A stretch of DNA of 64,000 bases from Mycobacterium sp. 852013-50091_SCH5140682. Lineage in GTDB: Bacteria; Actinomycetota; Actinomycetes; Mycobacteriales; Mycobacteriaceae. The translations under genes were made by a program, and so were the position numbers. The stretch is taken from NCBI RefSeq assembly GCF_001665685.1, contig NZ_LZTB01000044.1, positions 62,001-126,000 of the forward strand, read 5' to 3'. The notes beneath the pieces were generated by a model. That model searched no databases, was not told where the DNA came from, and was given only the letters and a program-made list of their open reading frames with translations. This document shows, in pieces, positions 9,124-16,408 of the stretch; the first letter of the stretch is position 1; the number at the start of each line of letters is the position of its first letter.

Positions 9124-9389
9124 TGGTCGCTCTGCCCCGCAGGCAGTTTCGCCAGAATCGCGGCTTCCAGATCACCGACGGTGTCGCAGCCGAGCAGATC
9201 CTGTTCGGAGAGCGCAACACCGAGTTTGTCCTCGATCGCGACCATTCCAACCGCGAACGCCACGGAGTCGAGACCGGCGTCGTCGATCAGCCGGGACTCG
9301 CGGGTCACGCGCCGGATGTCGACATTCATGTCGTCGCGCAGGATTTCGATGAGGGCAGCGCTCACGGCGTCAGGCGTAGTCGGGTGCAT
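9120..9389 (-). CDS. mbtL: Mycobactin acyl carrier protein MbtL
   Basis: An 89-residue acyl carrier protein that carries the mycobactin lipid between MbtM, MbtN and MbtK. The phosphopantetheine site is Ser42 in [12 protein letters not shown], within the usual four-helix ACP pattern. It is first in the operon with mbtM and mbtN, joined by 4-base overlaps, and an IdeR-like box lies 25 to 46 bases upstream of its ATG. Confidence 0.92.
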   Translation of the reverse strand: MHPTTPDAVSAALIEILRDDMNVDIRRVTRESRLIDDAGLDSVAFAVGMVAIEDKLGVALSEQDLLGCDTVGDLEAAILAKLPAGQSDQ

Positions 9390-9413
9390 GGGGTGGGACG
9401 GTACACCCGAGAC

Positions 9414-9435
9414 TAAGGTAAGGCTAGGCTTACCT
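9414..9435 (-). promoter_or_regulatory. IdeR-type iron box upstream of mbtL
   Basis: Reads AGGTAAGCCTAGCCTTACCT on the coding strand: 7-base inverted arms AGGTAAG and CTTACCT around a 6-base centre, close to the IdeR consensus. It lies just before mbtL and downstream of the DUF190 gene, so mbtLMN has its own iron-controlled promoter although the upstream genes run the same way. Confidence 0.8.
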
Positions 9436-9442
9436 CCCGTGC

Positions 9443-10522
9443 TTAGTATTGGTGCCGAGCCAAATCTGTACTGCCGTACCGGACGCCCCCGTCGACCACC
9501 ACAGCTGCCGGCACCATTTCGGCACTGATCAAGCCGTGGCCGTTGGTCAGCTCGTCCACCGTATCGAAGGCTGCGGCGATGCGGTCAGACGTGTCGATCA
9601 CGATCGTCGTCACCGGCACCTGGCGGCCGATCTGAAAGAGCTTGTCCCCATGCGGTTCCCGGGTGCCGCTGTATCCCCATACGCCGCGCAGAACCGTGGC
9701 GCCTCGGCTGGTGCCGGACTGAAGGAGCTGGCGCACGATGGCCCGGTGGATCGGCACCCCGTCGTGCAGCGTGGCCTCCGACGTGTGGATCATCAGCTTC
9801 TGCCACAGCGGCCTGCCCTCGGCGTCGGTCGCGGGCAAGGTCGGCGGTCGCGTCAGCAGCTCGCCACCGCTCTTACACAACTGTGCTCGCTCGACGGTCA
9901 GCAACGGCTCGTCCAGCAGGTCATCGAGCTCGCCGAGCGCCGCCGAGACCTGTTCGCGCGTGCCGATCGCCATGATCATGATCGGAACATCGGAATTGCT
10001 GCTGAAGAACCGCGCACGGCGACGCTGGCCGTGCGCCGTCCCGTCGACCCCGAGAAGCACTGTGGCCCCGGCGAAACCGTGCCTGTGCAACGTGGTGCAC
10101 ACGGCACGATAGGCAGGCGCGCCGCCCACCCGGTGATGCCGGCCGACATAGACCGTCAGCTTGGCTGTCTCCGGGATCGTCGGCGCCGGACTACCGCGCC
10201 GGACCAGTTGCGCGCGTTCGAGCGTGATGAGCCCGCGAGTGGTCAGCGTGACCGTGTCCTCGGCGAGCGCCGCGATCTTGTCGGCGGTATCCACCGCCGC
10301 GACGGCCACCGGCGGGTCCTCCGACATGCTCAGCGTCTGATCGCTGCGTAAGTGGTGGTGTGGACCGAAACTGGCGATCCCTCGCATCATCACACTCGTC
10401 GCGACGTCGTTGCTGCCGTACAGATCGAACAGGGCGTCGGCGGCGAAGCGGTGACCGTGCCGCATGCGCTCGGCGAAATAGGCGGTGAGCTTGAGGTAGT
10501 CGGTCTCGTGCGGGTCACTCAC
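9443..10522 (-). CDS. Triple DUF190 (PII-like) protein linked to fluoride channels
   Basis: A 359-residue protein made of three consecutive DUF190 modules, starting near LKLTAYFAERMRHG, AKLTVYVGRHHRVGG and WQKLMIHTSEATLHDG. DUF190 proteins have a PII-like ferredoxin fold and often accompany CrcB channels; their exact role is unproven. The GTG at 10522 overlaps the upstream crcB stop (GTGA), so the protein is probably translated with the channels. The three copies could form a pseudo-trimer in a single chain, as PII trimers do. That is inference. Confidence 0.85.
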   Translation of the reverse strand: MSDPHETDYLKLTAYFAERMRHGHRFAADALFDLYGSNDVATSVMMRGIASFGPHHHLRSDQTLSMSEDPPVAVAAVDTADKIAALAEDTVTLTTRGLITLERAQLVRRGSPAPTIPETAKLTVYVGRHHRVGGAPAYRAVCTTLHRHGFAGATVLLGVDGTAHGQRRRARFFSSNSDVPIMIMAIGTREQVSAALGELDDLLDEPLLTVERAQLCKSGGELLTRPPTLPATDAEGRPLWQKLMIHTSEATLHDGVPIHRAIVRQLLQSGTSRGATVLRGVWGYSGTREPHGDKLFQIGRQVPVTTIVIDTSDRIAAAFDTVDELTNGHGLISAEMVPAAVVVDGGVRYGSTDLARHQY

Positions 10523-10887
10523 AGCTGAGCTCCCAACCACAGCCCCAATCCCGCCATCATCAGGCCGAGAACCACACTGACCAGGATATTGGCCGCAGCC
10601 GGCCACAGACGGCGTTCTTCGCTCAGCCGCTGCGTTTCCAGCATCCAGGTGGAGAACGTGGTGTACGCCCCGACGTATGCCGTGCCCGCCAGTAGTGCGA
10701 CGTTCGGGCTCAATGCCAGGCCGCCGAAAAAGCCCAATAGCAATGCGCCACTGAGGTTCACGACCAGCGTGCCGAACGGAAAGCCGCGCGTTTGCCGGGC
10801 CGAGACCGCCCGGTCGACCAGAAAGCGTGACACCGCGCCGAGGCCGCCGAGCAGCACGACCCCCGTCCACACCAGCAGGGTCGTCAC
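10519..10887 (-). CDS. crcB: CrcB/Fluc fluoride channel subunit (second of pair)
   Basis: A 122-residue four-span membrane protein of the CrcB family, a fluoride-specific channel that vents F- from the cytoplasm. The motifs are [33 protein letters not shown] and [15 protein letters not shown]. Fluc proteins work as antiparallel dimers, and two adjacent different copies usually build a heterodimer. The GTG start overlaps the stop of the first copy, and its own stop overlaps the DUF190 gene. Confidence 0.9.
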   Translation of the reverse strand: MTTLLVWTGVVLLGGLGAVSRFLVDRAVSARQTRGFPFGTLVVNLSGALLLGFFGGLALSPNVALLAGTAYVGAYTTFSTWMLETQRLSEERRLWPAAANILVSVVLGLMMAGLGLWLGAQL

Positions 10888-11276
10888 ACGCGGACCCGTC
10901 GGGTTAGCGCGGTGGCCAGCGTCACCGCGAGTAACCCGAGAACGAGACTGGCCGCCGTGTAGCCCGCCGCCAGACCCCACCGCCCGGACTCCAGCATTCG
11001 AACGGTTTCCACTTGCATGGTCGAGAACGTTGTCAATCCGCCGCACACGCCTGTGCCCAGCAACGGACGCCGGTAGCTGGATACCGGCAGGCGTTCCAGC
11101 AGTCGGGTGGTGAAGTACCCCAGCATGAAGGCGCCGACGATGTTGACGACGAAGGTCGGCCACGGCCAGTGGCCGGGCGCCGGTGCCGCCGCGATCGCCA
11201 AGACGGCGCGGGCCACCGTGCCCAGCGCGCCGCCGATGAACACGGCGGCCAGTTCGCGAGGGTCATGGCCGAACAT
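10884..11276 (-). CDS. crcB: CrcB/Fluc fluoride channel subunit (first of pair)
   Basis: A 130-residue CrcB protein with four hydrophobic spans, the N-terminal [14 protein letters not shown], the pore segment [17 protein letters not shown] and [15 protein letters not shown]. It pairs with the adjacent second CrcB as the likely two-gene heterodimeric channel. The ATG at 11276 is preferred over an in-frame start 69 bases upstream, since family similarity begins at [10 protein letters not shown]. It is divergent from phosphoglucomutase across 71 bases. Confidence 0.9.
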   Translation of the reverse strand: MFGHDPRELAAVFIGGALGTVARAVLAIAAAPAPGHWPWPTFVVNIVGAFMLGYFTTRLLERLPVSSYRRPLLGTGVCGGLTTFSTMQVETVRMLESGRWGLAAGYTAASLVLGLLAVTLATALTRRVRV

Positions 11277-11347
11277 GAAGTAAAAGTATGGCGGCAACTC
11301 GGCGACCGGCAGACACCGACGCGCTTCTGGTAGCAGAATCGTCAACC

Positions 11348-12982
11348 ATGGCTGCCAACCCCCGTGCCGGACAACCGGCGCAACCTGAGGATATCATCGA
11401 TGTCGCGCAGGTGGTGACGGCGTATTACACGTTGCAACCCGATCCCGAGGATGTGGCCCAGCAGGTGGTGTTCGGCACGTCCGGGCACCGCGGGTCGAGT
11501 CTGGATGCCGCGTTCAACGAAGGGCATATCCTGGCCACCACCCAGGCCATCGTCGAATACCGCGCCGCCCAGGGCACCACCGGGCCGCTGTTCATCGGCC
11601 GCGACACCCATGCCCTCTCCGAACCGGCATGGGCCTCGGCATTGGAGGTGCTGGCCGCCAATGACGTTGTGGCGATGATCGATTCGGCGGATCGGTTCAC
11701 CCCGACCCCCGCGGTCAGCCACGCCATCTTGACCTTCAACCGCGGCCGGGATGCGGATCTGGCCGACGGCATCGTGGTGACCCCGTCGCACAACCCGCCC
11801 CGCGACGGCGGCTTCAAGTACAACCCACCCAACGGCGGACCCGCCGACACCGATGCCACCAGTGTGATCGCCCAGCGCGCCAACGAAATCCTGCGCGAGG
11901 GCCTCACCGCGGTCAAACGAATCCCCTTGACGCGGGCTTTGCAGACCGCGCAGCGCCATGACTACCTCGACGCCTATGTCGCGGACCTGCCCAACGTGGT
12001 GGACCTGCACGCGATCCGCGCCGAGGGCATCCGCATCGGCGCCGATCCGCTGGGTGGGGCCAGTGTCGACTATTGGGGTGCGATCGCCGAGCGGCACAAC
12101 CTCGATCTGACCGTGGTCAACCCGCTGGTGGATGCCACCTGGCGGTTCATGACGCTGGACACCGACGGCAAGATCCGCATGGACTGCAGCTCGCCGAACG
12201 CGATGGCCTCCCTGATCGCCAACCGTGACAAGTACCAGATCGCCACCGGCAATGACGCCGACTCCGACCGCCACGGTGTCGTCACCCCCGACGGGGGGTT
12301 GCTCAACCCGAATCATTACCTCGCGGTGGCCATCGACTACCTCTACACCCACCGGCCCAACTGGCCCGGGTCGACCGCGGTCGGCAAGACCGCGGTGAGC
12401 AGTTCGATCATCGACCGGGTGGTCGCCGGGTTGGAGCGCAAGCTGGTGGAGGTTCCGGTCGGCTTCAAGTGGTTCGTCGACGGTCTGATCAGCGGGGCGA
12501 TCGGGTTCGGTGGCGAGGAAAGTGCAGGGGCGTCGTTCCTGCGCACCGACGGGTCGACGTGGACCACCGACAAGGACGGGATCATTTTGGCTCTGTTGGC
12601 CTCGGAGATCCTGGCGGTGACGGGTAAGACCCCGTCGCAGCGGTACGCGGAGTTGGCCGAGCGGTATGGGGCGCCGACGTATGCGCGTATCGATGCGCCG
12701 GCTGACCGTGAGCAGAAGGCGCGGTTGGGCAAGCTGTCGCCTGAGCAGGTCAGCGCGACGGAGTTGGCTGGTGAGCAGATCACCGCGAAGCTGACCGCGG
12801 CGCCGGGCAACGGGGCGCCGCTGGGTGGGTTGAAGGTGACGACCGAGAACGCGTGGTTTGCCGCGCGCCCGTCGGGAACCGAGGACGTCTACAAGATCTA
12901 CGCCGAATCCTTCAAAGGTCCCGAGCACCTTGCCGAGGTCCAGCAGGCCGCCAAGGACTTGGTCAATACAGTTATCGGGTGA
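11348..12982 (+). CDS. pgm: Phosphoglucomutase, alpha-D-glucose specific
   Basis: Interconverts glucose 1-phosphate and glucose 6-phosphate, feeding trehalose, glycogen-like glucan and UDP-glucose synthesis. The 544 residues have the catalytic phosphoserine loop [19 protein letters not shown], the metal loop NDADSDRHG, the sugar loop [10 protein letters not shown] and the phosphate loop [16 protein letters not shown]. The ATG at 11348 starts the family homology. The last four bases overlap the GTG of the downstream transporter, so the two are probably co-transcribed. Confidence 0.95.
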   Translation: MAANPRAGQPAQPEDIIDVAQVVTAYYTLQPDPEDVAQQVVFGTSGHRGSSLDAAFNEGHILATTQAIVEYRAAQGTTGPLFIGRDTHALSEPAWASALEVLAANDVVAMIDSADRFTPTPAVSHAILTFNRGRDADLADGIVVTPSHNPPRDGGFKYNPPNGGPADTDATSVIAQRANEILREGLTAVKRIPLTRALQTAQRHDYLDAYVADLPNVVDLHAIRAEGIRIGADPLGGASVDYWGAIAERHNLDLTVVNPLVDATWRFMTLDTDGKIRMDCSSPNAMASLIANRDKYQIATGNDADSDRHGVVTPDGGLLNPNHYLAVAIDYLYTHRPNWPGSTAVGKTAVSSSIIDRVVAGLERKLVEVPVGFKWFVDGLISGAIGFGGEESAGASFLRTDGSTWTTDKDGIILALLASEILAVTGKTPSQRYAELAERYGAPTYARIDAPADREQKARLGKLSPEQVSATELAGEQITAKLTAAPGNGAPLGGLKVTTENAWFAARPSGTEDVYKIYAESFKGPEHLAEVQQAAKDLVNTVIG

Positions 12983-14238
12983 GTTCTGTCGCGGAGACCG
13001 ACTGTCAAAGCAAACCGAAGCTGCCCGGTGAAGTCTGGGTTCTGATCGCTGCCAACGCCGTGATCGCGCTCGGTTACGGCGTGGTGGCGCCGGTGCTGCC
13101 TGCCTACGCCCGTCACTTCGGCGTCAGCATCAGCGCCGCGACCTTCGTCATCACCGCGTTCGCGCTCATGCGCCTGACCTTCGCACCGGCCAGCGGCCTG
13201 CTGATCCAGCGGCTGGGGGAGCGGCGGGTCTACGTCAACGGACTGCTGATCGTGGCGTTGTCCACAGGCGCCTGCGCGTTCGCCCAGACCTACTGGCAAC
13301 TGCTGCTGTTCCGCTCACTCGGCGGTATCGGCTCCACCATGTTCTTCGTCTCGGCGCTGGGCCTGATGATCCGGATCAGCCCGCCGGACGCCCGGGGCCG
13401 GGTTGCCGGCATGTTCTCCTCGGCCTTCCTGGTCGGCTCGGTCGGCGGGCCGGTGCTCGGAAGCCTCACCGCAGGCCTCGGGCTCAGCGTCCCGTTCCTG
13501 ATCTACGGTGGCGCGCTGTTGGTGGCAGCCGCCGTGGTGTTCATCAGCCTGCGGCACTCGTCGCTCGCGGCGCCCGCACCCGACGACGGCCCCAAGGTGG
13601 GCGTGCGGACCGCGCTGCGCAATCGGGCGTACCGCGCGGCGCTGCTGTCCAATTTCGCCACCGGATGGTCGGCGTTCGGGTTGCGCATCGCCCTGGTGCC
13701 GTTGTTCATCACCGAGGTGTTCCACCGCGGGGCCGGCGTCGCCGGTCTGGCGCTGGCCACATTCGCGATCGGCAACGTCTCGGCCGTCATCCCCAGCGGG
13801 CATTTGTCCGACCGGGTGGGTCGGCGGCTGCTGCTCATCGTCGGGCTGAGTGCGGCGGGCATTTCGACCGTGCTGGTCGGATTCACCGACGGGCTGACGC
13901 TGTTTCTCGTCAGCGCGTTCGTCGCGGGGTTCTCGACAGGCATCTTCTCGGCACCGCAGCAGGCCGCGGTGGCCGACATCATCGGCAGCAAGGCACGTGG
14001 CGGCACCGCGGTCGCGACGTTCCAGATGATGTCGGACGTCGGCTCGATCGGCGGATCCTTGCTGGTGGGCATGATCGCTCAGCATTTCTCGTTCTCCTGG
14101 GCGTTCGTGGCCAGCGGAGCCATCCTGCTGCTCGCCGCGACGGGCTGGATCTTCGCCCCCGAAACCCGCCATATTCCGGCCGCCGAGCACACCCCGGCCC
14201 GCGCACTGGGCCCGGAGGCCGGTGGCGAGGTGCCTTGA
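12979..14238 (+). CDS. MFS transporter (12 spans)
   Basis: A 419-residue major facilitator superfamily protein with about twelve hydrophobic segments. [11 protein letters not shown] motif in the central cytoplasmic region is the repeated motif A, and the N-terminal half has [10 protein letters not shown] at the matching place. The overall pattern resembles drug/proton antiporters, but the substrate cannot be told from sequence. The GTG start overlaps the pgm stop. The tRNA-Ala gene begins 55 bases after its stop. Confidence 0.85.
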   Translation: MSSVAETDCQSKPKLPGEVWVLIAANAVIALGYGVVAPVLPAYARHFGVSISAATFVITAFALMRLTFAPASGLLIQRLGERRVYVNGLLIVALSTGACAFAQTYWQLLLFRSLGGIGSTMFFVSALGLMIRISPPDARGRVAGMFSSAFLVGSVGGPVLGSLTAGLGLSVPFLIYGGALLVAAAVVFISLRHSSLAAPAPDDGPKVGVRTALRNRAYRAALLSNFATGWSAFGLRIALVPLFITEVFHRGAGVAGLALATFAIGNVSAVIPSGHLSDRVGRRLLLIVGLSAAGISTVLVGFTDGLTLFLVSAFVAGFSTGIFSAPQQAAVADIIGSKARGGTAVATFQMMSDVGSIGGSLLVGMIAQHFSFSWAFVASGAILLLAATGWIFAPETRHIPAAEHTPARALGPEAGGEVP

Positions 14239-14293
14239 CCAGCGATTTTGAATGGCGGGTAGCCGTGGTGTAACTTCGTGGAGCACGACAAAC

Positions 14294-14366
14294 GGGGCTA
14301 TGGCGCAGTTGGTAGCGCACCACACTGGCAGTGTGGGGGTCAGGGGTTCGAATCCCCTTAGCTCCA
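14294..14366 (+). tRNA. tRNA-Ala (anticodon GGC)
   Basis: A 73-base cloverleaf: acceptor GGGGCTA pairs with TAGCTCC (one G-U), anticodon stem CCACA/TGTGG, loop CTGGCAG with anticodon GGC at 14327-14329, and T-loop GGTTCGAATCC. No CCA is encoded. It is followed at once by a Rho-independent terminator, and an accessory-looking patch begins just beyond. Confidence 0.96.
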
Positions 14367-14373
14367 CGTTTTG

Positions 14374-14409
14374 AAAACCCGCTCTGACCTCGGTCGGGGC
14401 GGGTTTTTT
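14374..14409 (+). terminator. Rho-independent terminator after tRNA-Ala
   Basis: A 9-base stem AAAACCCGC/GCGGGTTTT around a 16-base loop, ending in a run of six T. It begins 8 bases after the tRNA. Confidence 0.88.
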
Positions 14410-14415
14410 CGTTAG

Positions 14416-14475
14416 CTAGGCACGTCGGGTCACCCGGCCGTAGACAGCCTGGGTCATCCGCTCGGCGTGGCCGTG
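14416..14475 (-). pseudogene. Possible integrase C-terminal remnant
   Basis: Between the tRNA terminator and the toxin gene, the minus strand encodes HGHAERMTQAVYGRVTRRA followed by a stop and preceded by an in-frame stop. This resembles the end of tyrosine recombinases, where GH is followed by a tyrosine about ten residues later. Only 19 codons remain and no other integrase part is visible. The position beside a tRNA fits an old integration scar, but the match is short and could be chance. Nothing else is seen in 14410-14560. Confidence 0.3.
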
Positions 14476-14560
14476 CTACGCGGCGACCACGTCGGCACCG
14501 ACCGCCGCCTGCATCCGGCTGAAATCCGAGTGCTGCATCTTGTTGAGGGGTGGTCCGGTG

Positions 14561-15307
14561 CTAGCGAACATTCCACCAGGCGGTGCGAACCGCATTGAGA
14601 GCGTCTTTCGCTGACACGGTGAGACGAGTCTGACCAGCTAATTGCGCCTGCCAGTCCGTGTCCGGTGGCGCGCTGCGAAACAGGTACGCCCCGGGGTTTT
14701 TGTTGGTGGGGCCGTATTGCCGGAACAGCGTGGCCGCAACCGGATCGATAGCGCCGATCTCGCTGAGGGCCCACAGGTCCCAAAGATCGCGGGGCGCGTG
14801 CCGGTCAGCCCATGTCGCAGTCTTCGACGCGACGAAGGCGGGCAAAGTGGGCACCAGCAGCGCCGCAGGTGGGGCATCGGCGTAGCGCTGGACCAGCACG
14901 CGACGTTCAGTCGGCCACAGGACGCGATCTCGAGACGAAAGCAGCTGCAGCCGCACTGGACGACCGTCCGCGGGTCGCAGCAGCACCGGCAGCGTGTTCG
15001 CGGTCGCGCTCAGCGCAGGTTCGACGGTGAGCCGCCCATGGCTCCGAGCCACCGCGCGGGGGAGTGAGGCGTCCAGGTCCTGCGCGACCTGCTTGCGGTC
15101 GCCAAGGGCAATCAGATCGATGTCCTCACTGAGTCGACCATCGGGAAGATGTGTGCGGGCCAGCGCCGTCCCGCCGATGAAGTGGATTCGGTCAGCAAAA
15201 TGTTGGCTCAGAAATGCCAGCAGATGGGAAATCAGGTGATCGCGTTCAACTTGTTCAGCGGCGACACCGAATTGTGTTGCCACCGAGTCACGTTCGTCGA
15301 CGTTCAT
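14561..15307 (-). CDS. AbiEii-type nucleotidyltransferase toxin
   Basis: Toxin of a type IV toxin-antitoxin / abortive-infection pair. The 248-residue protein has the nucleotidyltransferase core FIGGTALARTHLPDG followed by LSEDIDLIALGD (residues about 45 to 70), then a helical PF08843-like C-terminal part. AbiEii enzymes modify tRNA or other targets with nucleotides; the target here is unknown. Its ATG overlaps the antitoxin stop (ATGA), giving the usual antitoxin-first order. Confidence 0.85.
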   Translation of the reverse strand: MNVDERDSVATQFGVAAEQVERDHLISHLLAFLSQHFADRIHFIGGTALARTHLPDGRLSEDIDLIALGDRKQVAQDLDASLPRAVARSHGRLTVEPALSATANTLPVLLRPADGRPVRLQLLSSRDRVLWPTERRVLVQRYADAPPAALLVPTLPAFVASKTATWADRHAPRDLWDLWALSEIGAIDPVAATLFRQYGPTNKNPGAYLFRSAPPDTDWQAQLAGQTRLTVSAKDALNAVRTAWWNVR

Positions 15308-15951
15308 GATCCCACTTGCGCCCAGCCTTCGGCCCGACGCAGCGACGCCAGCCGACGCTGGTCGGCTGCCAATGCCCGCAGGTGGTTCATGTCACTGCGT
15401 GCGTATAGCGCGGCGACCGCCGCGGGAACGTCAGTTTCGGCATCGCCCAGGGCGGGACGGTGAGCCAGATCGAGAACGGTCTGCTCGGGTGTTGTCACCA
15501 ACGTCGGCCCCAGCTCGGTGCGGATGAGTTCTGCGTCCAGTTCGCTGGTCTGGCGCTTGACGAATCGTATGATTGCCTGCCGGTCAGAAATTGCGATCGG
15601 TCGATGTTGTCGTGGCACCGCGATGATCGCGGTGGCGAGTGCCCGCGGAATCGCGCCGTGTAGGCGAGCGGCGCTGACCCCCATCACGACGATGTTGTCC
15701 GCACCGTAAATCGTTGCGCCGATTCCAGCAGCGGCGGCTTCGAGTCCGGGGATCCATCCCCGGCCCACCATGTCTTGGGGGACAGCGACGTAGTAGCCGT
15801 CCGCGAGGCGATGAAGTAAGCCGTGTTCGGTGAGTCGCGCGAGCTGGGTTCGGGGATGGGCATACACGGCGGTGGCATCGCGTGGCCGGATTGTCCGCAG
15901 CGGGACTTGAGCTAGCTCCGTCGGTATGGGGGTGCTGCGGTCTTGTGCCAT
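15304..15951 (-). CDS. AbiEi-type antitoxin / transcriptional repressor
   Basis: Partner of the AbiEii toxin. The 215-residue protein has an N-terminal winged-helix-like region (LRTIRPRDATAVYAHPRTQLARLTEHGLLHRLADGYYVAVP, residues about 18 to 58) and a C-terminal antitoxin domain (ISDRQAIIRFVKRQ; LVTTPEQTVLDLAHRP). AbiEi proteins repress their own operon by binding inverted repeats. One lies 11 bases upstream of this start codon, supporting autoregulation. Confidence 0.85.
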   Translation of the reverse strand: MAQDRSTPIPTELAQVPLRTIRPRDATAVYAHPRTQLARLTEHGLLHRLADGYYVAVPQDMVGRGWIPGLEAAAAGIGATIYGADNIVVMGVSAARLHGAIPRALATAIIAVPRQHRPIAISDRQAIIRFVKRQTSELDAELIRTELGPTLVTTPEQTVLDLAHRPALGDAETDVPAAVAALYARSDMNHLRALAADQRRLASLRRAEGWAQVGS

Positions 15952-15961
15952 TGTCGCCTTT

Positions 15962-16004
15962 GAGTATGCAAATCGTACTTCTGTAGAGTACGAAGTGCAT
16001 ACTC
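15962..16004 (-). promoter_or_regulatory. Inverted-repeat operator of the AbiE pair
   Basis: Two 18-base arms (15962-15979 and 15987-16004) are complementary at 16 of 18 positions around a 7-base centre. The outer halves read GAGTATGCA/TGCATACTC. The site lies directly upstream of the antitoxin start, where AbiEi repressors normally bind. Confidence 0.75.
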
Positions 16005-16408
16005 GGTAGGCAAGCGTCGGGGCATCCGGCAGATGCGGAACAGTCTTGCCCTGTCGGGTCAGCTGCCTGAAAAACCACGGCTGGCCCTACGTAGCCGAGG
16101 TCGGAACAAGAAGGGCATTGGTATCGAAGGCGCAGATCGAAGGGAACGCCGAGATGCTCCGTGACCAACTGGAGCGCGGGACGCGCCCGCGCTCCGCCGT
16201 GACCTAACTGTCTTGCGACAGGCGATGAATCGCTGACACACGCTGGACACATCAGCATGAAATCCTCCACGTTTTTCGTTCGCGGGCACCAGGCGAGATC
16301 ACTCCGGTGTCGAGCCGGCGAGCCTGATCACCGAGACTCACACCAGGGACAAATTCCGCGATGCATTTGTCCCTGGTGTGAGTCTCGGTGAGGTCCGCGC
16401 CTGACAGG
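16005..16408. other. Non-coding accessory stretch between the AbiE operator and the beta-lactamase-like gene
   Basis: About 400 bases without a convincing gene. A minus-strand open frame (start at 16270) encodes CPAC and CPSC pairs about 45 residues apart, reminiscent of a zinc ribbon. It runs on antisense-free into the antitoxin gene in another frame and has no ribosome site I trust. The only clear structure is the large inverted repeat near the right end. Confidence 0.5.
16329..16390. repeat. Perfect 26-base inverted repeat
   Basis: Arms 16329-16354 and 16365-16390 are exact reverse complements with a 10-base loop. There is no T tract, so it is not a typical intrinsic terminator, though it sits 19 bases beyond the stop of the LGFP/beta-lactamase-like gene. 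It could be a REP-like palindrome or the footprint of a small non-autonomous element. Confidence 0.85.

Noticed and set aside
11277..11347. Fluoride riboswitch ahead of the crcB genes
   Set aside because: The gap is only 71 bases, shared with divergent pgm, and no fluoride riboswitch core was recognised.
13315..14367. 350-codon minus-strand frame opposite the MFS transporter
   Set aside because: It is the complementary shadow of the transporter and also covers the tRNA; its composition is Arg/Gly/Asp-rich without family motifs.
15584..16270. Minus-strand frame with CPAC and CPSC pairs like a zinc ribbon
   Set aside because: It continues into the AbiEi antitoxin gene in another frame and has no convincing ribosome site; the Cys pairs may be chance.
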